Assembly: GCA_017412325.1 (NCBI GenBank)
Contig: JAFPYE010000184.1
Location: forward strand, 1 to 6,542
DNA length: 6,542 nt
Source of the DNA: Kiritimatiellia bacterium
GTDB taxonomy: Bacteria > Verrucomicrobiota > Kiritimatiellia > RFP12 > UBA1067
Direction of reading: 5' to 3'
Positions within the stretch are counted from its first letter, which is position 1. The number at the start of each line of letters is the position of its first letter. Under the pieces are notes generated by a model that saw only the letters and a program-made list of their open reading frames with translations, did no database searches and was not told where the DNA came from. Below are positions 1 to 6,269 of this stretch, in pieces. The translations under genes were made by a program, and so were the position numbers.

Positions 1-920
1 GCCGCGAAAACCGCGCCGCCTTCGGCCGTCTCGTCCGCGACGCCCGGACCGATCGCGGGCCGGTCCGCGAACGTCGCCGCGCCGGCCCACGGGTTCGGCA
101 CGTCGAACAGCTCGCCGCGCAGCTCCGCGCCGGGTCCGCGCAGCGAGCCGACCTCGAGCCGCATGCGCGGCACGCCGAACCCGGGAAGCCCCGCGCACCA
201 GACGCGGTGCCGCAGCGGCGCCTTCTCGCGCCACGGTTCGGGCGAGCCGGCCGCCGCGAAGACGGGCGCAAGCGGCGTCTTCTTCGCGTCGCGCACGCGG
301 TCCGCCAGCTCGATCACGCGGTCGGGGTCGGTCGCGAAGGCCGCGACGAGCACGCCGTCCACGATGTCGAGCCCGAGCACGATTCCCCGCTCGCGCAGCT
401 CGCGGGCATGCGGGAACTCCATGTAGCGCGTCCCCTTCGCGGTGGTCTTGAGCGGCCCGAGGAACGGCACCTGCTTGATGCGCCACAAGAACTCCAGCGC
501 GCGCGCCTTCCAGCCGACGTAGCTCGCTGCGGCGAGGTAGAAGTCGATACCCTCGCCGCACGCGTTTTCGGCCGGCACGAGCGCGGCGACGCCGTGCTCG
601 CCCGCGAGCCAGTAGAGCGTCCAGTAGACGCCCTCGTTGTGGCGCCGCGCGCGGTCCGCGTCGAGCCCAAGCGCCTCGAACGCCGCCGTGAAGACGGGGT
701 GCGAGTAAAGCGCGTCGTCCTCGGACGCCACGCCGCGCACGTAGGCCGCTGCAACCGCGCCCTCCGGCATCGCCACGTAGAGCTCGCGCCGGTCGGCCGG
801 ATACCAGAAGAACCACAGCGCGACCGCGGCGAGCGCGCCGCGCCGCAGGCCCTTGCGGTGTCGGCGTCCCCACCCCGCCACGGCGGGAGGATTCGTTCCG
901 GTTGTCGGCGCGGCGTCCAT
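1..920 (-). CDS. Uncharacterised membrane-anchored protein (3' end outside window)
   Basis: I do not recognise this protein. From the ATG at 920-918 the frame is open for 306 codons with no stop and runs off the left edge, with GC-rich third positions as in its neighbours. A basic stretch (RRHRKGLRR, residues 19-27) precedes a short hydrophobic segment (about 28-42, ending WFFWYPA). This suggests an N-in signal anchor with the bulk of the protein outside the inner membrane. The rest is soluble-looking. A stretch around residues 164-210 (RYMEF, then RGIVLGLDIVDGVLVAAFATDP and a helix) has the rhythm of bacterial families in which a 'value' strand is followed by 'not zero/score' strands, such as DUF3352-like proteins. 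That resemblance is weak and from memory. The start was chosen because a strong promoter ends 8 nt before it. It lies 51 nt downstream of potC on the same strand but appears to have its own promoter. A role in polyamine transport is not indicated. Confidence 0.8.
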   Translation of the reverse strand, partial: MDAAPTTGTNPPAVAGWGRRHRKGLRRGALAAVALWFFWYPADRRELYVAMPEGAVAAAYVRGVASEDDALYSHPVFTAAFEALGLDADRARRHNEGVYWTLYWLAGEHGVAALVPAENACGEGIDFYLAAASYVGWKARALEFLWRIKQVPFLGPLKTTAKGTRYMEFPHARELRERGIVLGLDIVDGVLVAAFATDPDRVIELADRVRDAKKTPLAPVFAAAGSPEPWREKAPLRHRVWCAGLPGFGVPRMRLEVGSLRGPGAELRGELFDVPNPWAGAATFADRPAIGPGVADETAEGGAVFA

Positions 921-928
921 GGCCGCGC

Positions 929-958
929 ATTCTAGCACAACGGACGCCGCCCTTTCAA
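929..958 (-). promoter_or_regulatory. Sigma70-type promoter with extended -10, leaderless start
   Basis: Read on the minus strand, TTGAAA (958-953; 5 of 6 to TTGACA) is separated by 18 nt from TAGAAT (934-929; 5 of 6 to TATAAT), and the -10 is preceded by TGC, an extended -10. Only 8 nt separate the -10 from the ATG at 920, so transcription should start at or within a couple of bases of the start codon. There is no Shine-Dalgarno sequence. The promoter sits in the 51-nt gap after potC, where I see no terminator, so the downstream gene could also receive readthrough from potABC. Confidence 0.7.
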
Positions 959-971
959 CGCCCGCCGCGCG

Positions 972-1814
972 CTAGCGGCGGACGCGTCCGCCCTGGCCTT
1001 CGGGCAGGGCGGCGGGCGCGGCGGCGGGCGCGGCGGCCGGGTTGCGCGAGCGCTGCATCATGCGGCTCGCGACGACGGCCAGCATCGTGACGATCATCAT
1101 CAGCGTCGAGAGCGCGTTGATTTCCGGCAGGTTCGGGCTGCGCTTGATCATGCCGTAGATCTTCACCGGCAGCGTCTCGGCGCCCGCGCCGTTCACGAAG
1201 AACGTGATCACGAAGTCGTCGATCGAAAGCGTGAAGGCGAGCATGCCGCCCGCGGCGATGCCGGGCAGGAGCAGCGGGAACTGCACCTTCCAGAACGTCT
1301 GCCACGGGTTGGCGCCGAGGTCGCGCGAGGCTTCCAGGAGCGCGCCGTCGAAGTCCTCCAGCCGCCCGAGCACCGCCATCGCGACGTAGCTCACGCAGAA
1401 CGTCGTGTGCGCGAGGAAAACGGTCACCAGGCTCAGCTCCAGCCCGAGCGAGATGAAGAAGAGCAGCAGCGAGATGCCCATCAGGATGTCCGGCAGCACC
1501 AGGTGAGTGTACAGCAGCCCGTAGTGCGCGCCCTGGATCTTGCCCTTGTACTTGCTGATCGCGAGCGCGGCGAGCGTGCCGAGGACCACGGACGCCACCG
1601 TCGCGCCGACCGCGACCTCGAGCGTGTTGGCGAGCGCCTGCCAGATCTCGTGGTCGTTGAACAGGCGGTCGTACCACTTGAACGTGAAGCCCCGCCACGG
1701 GCCGCAGTAGCGGTCCTTGTTGAAGGAGTTCACGACCAGCACGATGATCGGGACGTAGAAGAACAGCAGGATCGCCCAGAAGACGCCCCGCGAGCGGCGT
1801 TCCATGCGCTTCAT
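972..1814 (-). CDS. potC: Spermidine/putrescine ABC transporter permease PotC
   Basis: One of two channel subunits of a polyamine-type importer in the inner membrane (280 aa; E. coli PotC is about 264). Hydrophobic segments lie at about residues 11-30, 63-86, 100-122, 128-149, 181-197 and 233-250. The cytoplasmic EAA loop that docks onto the ATPase is EASRDLGA (161-168), followed by the expected spacing to FPLLLPG. The segment SIDDFVITFFVNG (197-209) and the following LPVKIYGMIK and PEINAL are close to the E. coli PotC sequence as I remember it, which supports PotC over other family members. The ATG at 1814-1812 overlaps the potB stop in an ATGA, so translation is probably coupled. A second ATG three codons later is possible. 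The last 22 residues are an Ala/Pro-rich tail encoded by 12-nt GC-rich repeats. The substrate is inferred from homology. Confidence 0.92.
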   Translation of the reverse strand: MKRMERRSRGVFWAILLFFYVPIIVLVVNSFNKDRYCGPWRGFTFKWYDRLFNDHEIWQALANTLEVAVGATVASVVLGTLAALAISKYKGKIQGAHYGLLYTHLVLPDILMGISLLLFFISLGLELSLVTVFLAHTTFCVSYVAMAVLGRLEDFDGALLEASRDLGANPWQTFWKVQFPLLLPGIAAGGMLAFTLSIDDFVITFFVNGAGAETLPVKIYGMIKRSPNLPEINALSTLMMIVTMLAVVASRMMQRSRNPAAAPAAAPAALPEGQGGRVRR

Positions 1815-3010
1815 GCCGCGCCTCCTTCCCGGCGGCGGCGGCCGCCGAGGTTGCCGAGGTTCGAGGAGCCGATCGAGCGGACGACGTCCGTCTCGGTCGC
1901 GCCGATGTGGCGGCGGCGGAAGACGAGCCACGCGATCCCGGGCGGGACGAGCACGCCGAGCATGAGCAGCGCGGAGAGGGCGCTCGCGTGCGGCAGGTTG
2001 CGGTCGGGGATCGCGCGCTGGTAGATCTTCGAGCCGATCATCTCCGCGTCGGGGCCGCCGACCATGTCGGGGATGACGTAGGAGCCGAGCGCCGGGATGA
2101 GCACCATGAGGACCGCCGAGTAGATGCCGGCCTTCACGCCGGGGACGAACACGTTCACGAACGCGCGCACCGGCCGCGCGCCGAGGTCGAGCGCGGCCTC
2201 CAGGAGCGCGAAGTCGAACTTCTCCGCCGCCGCGTAGAGCGGCAGGATCGCGAACGGCAGGTACGTGTAGACCATCACCACGAGGATCGCGAGCGAGTTG
2301 TAGAGCAGCGGCGCCCCCGGCGGGACGATCGAGCAGACGCCCGCGCCGATGCGCGCCGACGTGAAGCCGATCCACAGCTTCGCGCACCAGAGCGCGCCGG
2401 CGACCGTGGCGACGAGCAGCGCCGCGCACGCGGCCTTGCCGCGCGCGGTGGACGACATCCGCCACGAGTTGGCGAGGAACAGCGCAAGGCAGCCCGCGCC
2501 GAAGAGCAGCGCGAAGAGCAGCACGTCCTGCAGCGCGAGGAAGCCCGCCGGCCCGAGGTCCGTGTGCAGCGCGCGCGCCAGCGCGGCCTGCGGGTGCAGG
2601 AGGTTCTTCCACGCGAAGACGCGGATGAGGAAGCTCGTCCAGAACGGCAGGATCACGAGCCCCACGAGCACGGAGCGCCACTTGGCGCTCGTGCGCGCCA
2701 TCGCGAAGGCGCACGGAAGCGCGATGCCGATCGAAAGCGCCGTCGCGACGGCCGAGAGCCAGATCGTGCGCCAGACGATCGACGGGTAGTTCGGGTTGGA
2801 AATCGTCTTCCACGTCTCCAGCGTCCAGCCGCTGCCGATGCCGCCGTCGACGGCGGTCGGGCGGAACGTGAGCAGGAACACGATCGCCGTCGGGACGACG
2901 AAGAAGAACGTCATCCAGACGAACGACGGCGCGGTGAGCGCGAGCTCGCCGCCGTGGTGGCGGATGCGCCGCAGGAGCCCCATGCGGGGGCGGTCCGTCG
3001 CGTCCGTCAT
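1811..3010 (-). CDS. potB: Spermidine/putrescine ABC transporter permease PotB, enlarged
   Basis: Second channel subunit of the polyamine-type importer. The core matches PotB: hydrophobic segments at about residues 27-49, 84-106, 112-133, 235-262, 292-314 and 342-365, and an EAA loop EAALDLGARP (271-280) followed by VFVPGVKAG. PALGSYVIPDMVGGP (306-320) matches the conserved region before the last helix. At 399 aa it is about 110 longer than E. coli PotB (about 285). Much of the excess lies at residues 150-225, between the third core helix and the EAA-side helix, and contains two further hydrophobic stretches (about 157-182 and 192-216). A pair of extra helices would keep the topology. There is also a charged C-terminal tail (366-399). 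The ATG at 3010-3008 overlaps the potA stop (ATGA), and the potB stop overlaps the potC start in the same way, which fits one translationally coupled operon. Confidence 0.9.
   Translation of the reverse strand: MTDATDRPRMGLLRRIRHHGGELALTAPSFVWMTFFFVVPTAIVFLLTFRPTAVDGGIGSGWTLETWKTISNPNYPSIVWRTIWLSAVATALSIGIALPCAFAMARTSAKWRSVLVGLVILPFWTSFLIRVFAWKNLLHPQAALARALHTDLGPAGFLALQDVLLFALLFGAGCLALFLANSWRMSSTARGKAACAALLVATVAGALWCAKLWIGFTSARIGAGVCSIVPPGAPLLYNSLAILVVMVYTYLPFAILPLYAAAEKFDFALLEAALDLGARPVRAFVNVFVPGVKAGIYSAVLMVLIPALGSYVIPDMVGGPDAEMIGSKIYQRAIPDRNLPHASALSALLMLGVLVPPGIAWLVFRRRHIGATETDVVRSIGSSNLGNLGGRRRREGGAA
2336..2563 (-). other. Segment of potB encoding an apparent two-helix insertion
   Basis: These bases encode PotB residues 150-225. 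They hold two hydrophobic stretches (about 157-182, LALQDVLLFALLFGAGCLALF; and 192-216, AACAALLVATVAGALWCAKLW) joined by a short polar turn (NSWRMSSTARGK). Standard PotB proteins have only a short periplasmic loop here. Boundaries are approximate because I judged them against the E. coli sequence from memory. Reading frame, GC richness and codon style match the rest of potB, so nothing points to a recent foreign insertion. Confidence 0.6.
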
Positions 3011-4248
3011 TTCGCGGCCTCGCCGTCTGTGGCGCCGGCGGGGGCCGGCGCGGGGGCGGGATCGGCGGGGGCGGCGCCCGCGTCGGACGCCTCTTCGGTC
3101 GGGTGCGGCAGCATCTCCTCGTCCTGCTCGGCGTAGCTCTCGAGCATGAAGCCGTCGTCCGCGTGCCACGAGAGCCAGACCTTCTCGTCCCAGCCGATCT
3201 CCTGCTGGTCCAGGAGGTAGCGGTTGTGGACCTGCAGGACCGAAAGCTCCCAGCAGTCGTCCTTGCTCGCGCCGCGCCACACCCAGAAGCGGGTGTACGC
3301 GCCCTGGTAGATCTTCTGGTCGACCGTCGCCCCGTAGACGTTGAGCTTGCCGCCGTGCAGGTCGGAGGGCTTCTCGTGCGTGAGGTGCATCTTCTCCGGG
3401 CGGACCGAGAGGTAGACCTTCGCGCCGGCCTTGATGTGCTTGTCGTTGAAGCAGACGATGTCGCCGAAGTCCTCGACCGAGACGCGGCAGTAGTTTTCGT
3501 CGATCAGGGCGGTCACGGTCCCCTCGAAGAAGTTCGTGTCGCCGATGAACGCCGCGACGAACGAACTGCGGGGCGCCTCGTAGAGCGCGGCGGGCTTGTC
3601 GATCTGCTCGACCTTGCCGCGGTTCATCACCGCGATGCGGTCCGAGAGGCTCATCGCCTCGCCCTGGTCGTGCGTGACGTAGAGGAACGTGATGCCGACC
3701 TGGTCGTGGATGCGGTCCAGCTCGATCTGCATGTGCTGCCGGAGCTTCAGGTCGAGCGCGGCGAGCGGCTCGTCCAGGAGGAGCACCTGCGGCTCCAGGA
3801 CGAGCGCGCGGGCGATGGCGACGCGCTGCTTTTGGCCGCCAGAGATCTGCGTGGGCTTCTTCCACTCCTGCCCCTCCATCTGGATGAGGCGGAGCATGCG
3901 GCGCACGCGCTCCTCGATCTCGTCCTTCGGGCGGCGCTGCAGGCGCAGGCCGAACGCGATGTTGTCCCAGAGCGTCAGGTGCGGGAACAGCGCGTAGTTC
4001 TGGAACACCGTGTTGACGCGGCGCTTGTCCGGCGGCATCGCCGTGACGTCCTTGCCGTCGAGGAAGATCCGGCCCGCGTCCGGCTTCTCGAAGCCGGCCA
4101 GCATCCGGAGCAGCGTCGTCTTGCCGCACCCGCTCGGCCCCAGCAGCGAGAAGAACTCGCCCCTCTTCACGTTGAACGTGACGTCGTCCACGGCCGTCAT
4201 GGCCCCGAAGCGTTTCGTCACTCCCTTGAACACCAGGAAATCGTCCAT
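3007..4248 (-). CDS. potA: Polyamine-type ABC transporter ATPase PotA
   Basis: ATP-hydrolysing subunit that powers the PotB/PotC channel from the cytoplasmic face (413 aa). All nucleotide-binding motifs are intact: Walker A GPSGCGKTT (37-45), Q-loop glutamine in VFQNYALFPH (Q83), signature ISGGQKQR (135-142, with Ile in place of the usual Leu), Walker B VLLLDEP (155-161), D-loop ALD (164-166) and switch histidine in VTHDQGEAMSLSDR (H193). A C-terminal TOBE-type regulatory region follows (about 230-370, FIGDTNFFEG then SVRPEKM), as in PotA/MalK/FbpC ATPases. Polyamine specificity rests mainly on the adjacent PotB and PotC. The last 30 or so residues are acidic and then Ala/Pro-rich, low complexity. 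I chose ATG 4248 (MDDFLVFKGV) because the ABC fold begins there. An in-frame ATG at 4287 (MEGNPPPHSG) would add 13 residues, and neither start has a convincing Shine-Dalgarno sequence. No promoter was recognised after the upstream terminator. Confidence 0.92.
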   Translation of the reverse strand: MDDFLVFKGVTKRFGAMTAVDDVTFNVKRGEFFSLLGPSGCGKTTLLRMLAGFEKPDAGRIFLDGKDVTAMPPDKRRVNTVFQNYALFPHLTLWDNIAFGLRLQRRPKDEIEERVRRMLRLIQMEGQEWKKPTQISGGQKQRVAIARALVLEPQVLLLDEPLAALDLKLRQHMQIELDRIHDQVGITFLYVTHDQGEAMSLSDRIAVMNRGKVEQIDKPAALYEAPRSSFVAAFIGDTNFFEGTVTALIDENYCRVSVEDFGDIVCFNDKHIKAGAKVYLSVRPEKMHLTHEKPSDLHGGKLNVYGATVDQKIYQGAYTRFWVWRGASKDDCWELSVLQVHNRYLLDQQEIGWDEKVWLSWHADDGFMLESYAEQDEEMLPHPTEEASDAGAAPADPAPAPAPAGATDGEAAK

Positions 4249-4270
4249 CGATGATGACCCCGAGTGCGGC

Positions 4271-4285
4271 GGAGGGTTCCCCTCC
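4271..4285 (-). repeat. Small GGAGGG/CCCTCC hairpin in the potA leader
   Basis: A perfect 6-bp inverted repeat with a 3-nt loop lies 22 nt before the chosen potA start. The GGAGGG arm looks like a Shine-Dalgarno sequence but is about 30 nt from ATG 4248, too far to serve it, and falls just after the alternative ATG at 4287. It could be a chance feature of GC-rich DNA or a small leader structure. Confidence 0.35.
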
Positions 4286-4300
4286 ATTGGTTCTTGCGTG

Positions 4301-4325
4301 AAAAGTCCGCGCCGTCGGCGCGGAC
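4301..4325 (-). terminator. Rho-independent terminator after tRNA-Pro
   Basis: On the minus strand a perfect 9-bp stem (GTCCGCGCC / GGCGCGGAC) with a 3-nt GAC loop is followed directly by TTTT. It starts about 20 nt past the tRNA 3' end and lies before potA, so it probably ends the tRNA transcript. The T-tract is short, so some readthrough into potABC is possible. Confidence 0.75.
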
Positions 4326-4344
4326 CCCGAGCGCATCGGAAAAA

Positions 4345-4421
<77 letters not shown>

Positions 4422-4438
4422 ACGGTGTTCCGAAGCGC

Positions 4439-4454
4439 CGCCGCTCGCGCGGCG
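4439..4454 (-). other. Hairpin in the tRNA-Pro 5' leader
   Basis: On the minus strand CGCCGC-GCGA-GCGGCG forms a 6-bp stem closed by a GNRA tetraloop. It lies between the predicted tRNA transcription start and the mature 5' end, so it would be in the leader removed by RNase P. It may be only a consequence of GC richness. Confidence 0.35.
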
Positions 4455-4464
4455 ACGGGGGTGA

Positions 4465-4493
4465 AAGCTACCAAATGCGCGCCGCGAAGTCAA
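4465..4493 (-). promoter_or_regulatory. Promoter of tRNA-Pro
   Basis: On the minus strand TTGACT (4493-4488; 5 of 6 to consensus) is followed after 17 nt by TAGCTT (4470-4465; 3 of 6), with TGG just before the -10 (an extended -10 TGN). The expected start is near 4458, giving a leader of about 35 nt ahead of the tRNA at 4421. Confidence 0.6.
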
Positions 4494-4503
4494 CAACGAA
4501 AAT

Positions 4504-4525
4504 CGCGCCCGCCGCGCGGGGCGCG
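4504..4525. repeat. Inverted repeat between the divergent promoters
   Basis: CGCGCCC (4504-4510) and GGGCGCG (4519-4525) form a 7-bp perfect inverted repeat with an 8-nt spacer. It sits between the -35 boxes of the tRNA promoter and the permease promoter. It could be an operator, but GC-only palindromes arise easily by chance in DNA this rich in G and C. Confidence 0.3.
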
Positions 4526-4541
4526 GACGCGTTGCGGACGC
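4523..4541 (+). repeat. Direct repeat GCGGACGC overlapping the permease -35
   Basis: The 8-mer GCGGACGC occurs at 4523-4530 and again at 4534-4541, a spacing of 11 nt or about one helical turn. The second copy overlaps the -35 element of the fused-permease promoter. Position and phasing fit a regulator binding site, but the evidence is only positional. Confidence 0.3.
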
Positions 4542-4560
4542 GCGGGGAATCTGCTAGAAT
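4532..4560 (+). promoter_or_regulatory. Extended -10 promoter of the fused permease, leaderless start
   Basis: TTGCGG (4532-4537; 3 of 6) is followed after 17 nt by TAGAAT (4555-4560; 5 of 6), preceded by TGC (extended -10). The ATG at 4569 begins 8 nt after the -10, the same distance as in the gene starting at 920. Transcription should begin at or next to the start codon, and there is no Shine-Dalgarno sequence. Confidence 0.7.
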
Positions 4561-4568
4561 CGCCCCCC

Positions 4569-6269
4569 ATGCGCAACCGCTGGACGCCGCTTTTCCTCCT
4601 CGTCTCCGCCCTCCTCGCGGTCCTGTTCCTGCTGCCCGTCTTCCTCGTCGTGAAGGGCGGCTTCTGGGACGACGGCGGCTTCACGCTGCGGCACCTGGCG
4701 TCCGTCTTCCGCAACCCCATCTACGCCGAGGGGCTCGGCAACAGCGTCCTGATAGCGCTCGGCACCACGACGCTCTGCCTGCTCGTGGCGCTGCCCCTCG
4801 CGTGGATTTCGCACAAGTACGACTTCGCCGGCAAGGGCGTCTTCTCCGCGGTCGTGCTCGTGCCGATGATCCTGCCGCCGTTCGTCGGCGCGATCGGCAT
4901 GACGCAGATCCTCGGCACCTACGGCGTCCTCAATTCGCTGCTCGGCACGTCGGTCGACTGGCTCGGCGAGGCGCGCTACTGGGGCGTCGTCTGCATCCAG
5001 GCGCTCGCGCTCTACCCGATCGTCTACCTCAACGCGACGGCGGCGCTGGCGAACGTCGACCCGGCGATGGACGAGGCGGCCGCGAACCTCGGCTGCCCGG
5101 GCTGGAAGCGCTTTTTCCGCGTGACGCTCCCGCTGATCGTGCCCGGGCTCTTCGCCGGCTGCACGATCGTCTTCATCTGGAGCTTCACGGAGCTGGGCGC
5201 GCCGCTCATGCTCGGCTACACGACCTGCGCGTCGGTGCAGGTCTTCGACGCCCTGAAGGAGATCGGCTCCTCGCACTTCCCCTACGCGCTCGTGTTCGTC
5301 GTGCTCTCAGCCTCCGTGCTGCTCTACGCGTTGGGCAAGTTCGCGTTCGGGCGCAACTCCTACGCGATGCAGGGCAAGGCGGCCGTGACGTTCGCGCCGA
5401 AGAAGCTGCGCGGCTGGCGCGCGGCCGCGGCGCTGGCGCCCTTCGCGCTCGTCACCGGCGTCGCGCTGCTGCCGCACTTCGGCGTCGTGCTGACCTCGCT
5501 CTCGAAGCCCGGCTCGTGGTACGGGACGGTCCTGCCGCAGGTCTTCACGCTCGGGAACTACGCGGAGGCGCTCGGGCACGAGATGACCGTCGCCTCGATC
5601 CGCAACTCGCTGCTCTTCTCGTCCGTGGCGGTGTGCGCCAACCTCGTCCTCGGCGTCGCGATCGCGTTCCTCGTCGTGCGCTCGAAAATCCGCGGCGCGG
5701 GCGTTCTGGACGCCCTCTCGATGATCCCGCTCGCCGTCCCCGGCCTCGTGATGGCGTTCGGCTACCTGGCGATTTCCTCGTGGCTCTCGAACCTCGGCTG
5801 CGTGCGCTCCAGCGGCTTCTGGACGGCGCTCTTCGACGTGCGCGTGAACCCGACGCTCTTCCTCGTCGTCGCCTACGCGGTGCGGCGCCTGCCCTACATG
5901 GTGCGCTCGGCCGTCGCGGGCCTGCAGCAGACCTCTGAAACGTTCGAAGAGGCGGCCTGGAACCTCGGCGCCTCGCCGGCGCGCACCATGCGCAGCATCA
6001 CGCTGCCGCTCATCGCCGCGAACCTCGTCGCGGGCCTGCTGCTCGCGTTCGCGTTCTCGATGCTCGAGGTGTCCGACTCGCTCATGCTCGCGCAGCAGGC
6101 GCGCTTCTACCCGGTCACCAAGACGATCTACGAGCTCTTCCAGCTCCTCGGCACGGGCAAGTACGTCGCCAGCGCGCTCGGCGTCTGGGCGATGATGTTC
6201 CTCACCGTGGCGATCGCCGGCGTGTCCGTCCTGCTCGGCAAGAAGATGGGCGCGCTCTTCCGCGTCTAG
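4569..6269 (+). CDS. Fused two-domain ABC permease, iron(III) FbpB/AfuB type
   Basis: A 566-aa inner-membrane protein that carries both channel halves of an ABC importer in one chain. The two halves each have a hydrophobic helix set and an EAA loop: DEAAANLGCPGWKRFFRVTLP (168-188) and EEAAWNLGASPARTMRSITLP (460-480). The first half covers about residues 1-260 and the second about 283-566, joined by a short basic linker. Length, duplicated layout and phrases such as VLPQVFTLGNY (321-331) fit the iron(III) permeases FbpB/AfuB/HitB. ThiP (thiamine) and 2-aminoethylphosphonate permeases share this architecture, so the substrate is not certain. No ATPase or binding protein gene is next to it in the window. 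ATG 4569 was chosen because the promoter ends 8 nt before it and the first helix starts at about residue 7. In-frame codons farther upstream run back through the tRNA gene and are not coding. It converges on the GT9 gene with a 4-nt overlap. Confidence 0.88.
   Translation: MRNRWTPLFLLVSALLAVLFLLPVFLVVKGGFWDDGGFTLRHLASVFRNPIYAEGLGNSVLIALGTTTLCLLVALPLAWISHKYDFAGKGVFSAVVLVPMILPPFVGAIGMTQILGTYGVLNSLLGTSVDWLGEARYWGVVCIQALALYPIVYLNATAALANVDPAMDEAAANLGCPGWKRFFRVTLPLIVPGLFAGCTIVFIWSFTELGAPLMLGYTTCASVQVFDALKEIGSSHFPYALVFVVLSASVLLYALGKFAFGRNSYAMQGKAAVTFAPKKLRGWRAAAALAPFALVTGVALLPHFGVVLTSLSKPGSWYGTVLPQVFTLGNYAEALGHEMTVASIRNSLLFSSVAVCANLVLGVAIAFLVVRSKIRGAGVLDALSMIPLAVPGLVMAFGYLAISSWLSNLGCVRSSGFWTALFDVRVNPTLFLVVAYAVRRLPYMVRSAVAGLQQTSETFEEAAWNLGASPARTMRSITLPLIAANLVAGLLLAFAFSMLEVSDSLMLAQQARFYPVTKTIYELFQLLGTGKYVASALGVWAMMFLTVAIAGVSVLLGKKMGALFRV

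Noticed and set aside
207..935. Long plus-strand open frame opposite the unknown gene
   Set aside because: It is Arg/His-rich and domain-free, and it mirrors the minus-strand gene, which has GC-rich third positions and a strong promoter. It is a shadow of GC-rich coding DNA.
961..1050. Possible tandem-repeat element at the end of potC
   Set aside because: The 12-nt periodicity is explained by the Ala/Pro codons of the PotC tail. There are too few copies for a separate repeat element.
1907..3136. Plus-strand open frame of 409 codons opposite potB
   Set aside because: Composition is Arg/Glu/Asp/His-rich without any domain, and the opposite strand encodes a clear PotB.
3103..4254. Plus-strand open frame of 383 codons opposite potA
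   Set aside because: It is antisense to an intact ABC ATPase with all motifs. Its leucine/valine/arginine-rich translation is typical of a reversed GC-rich gene.
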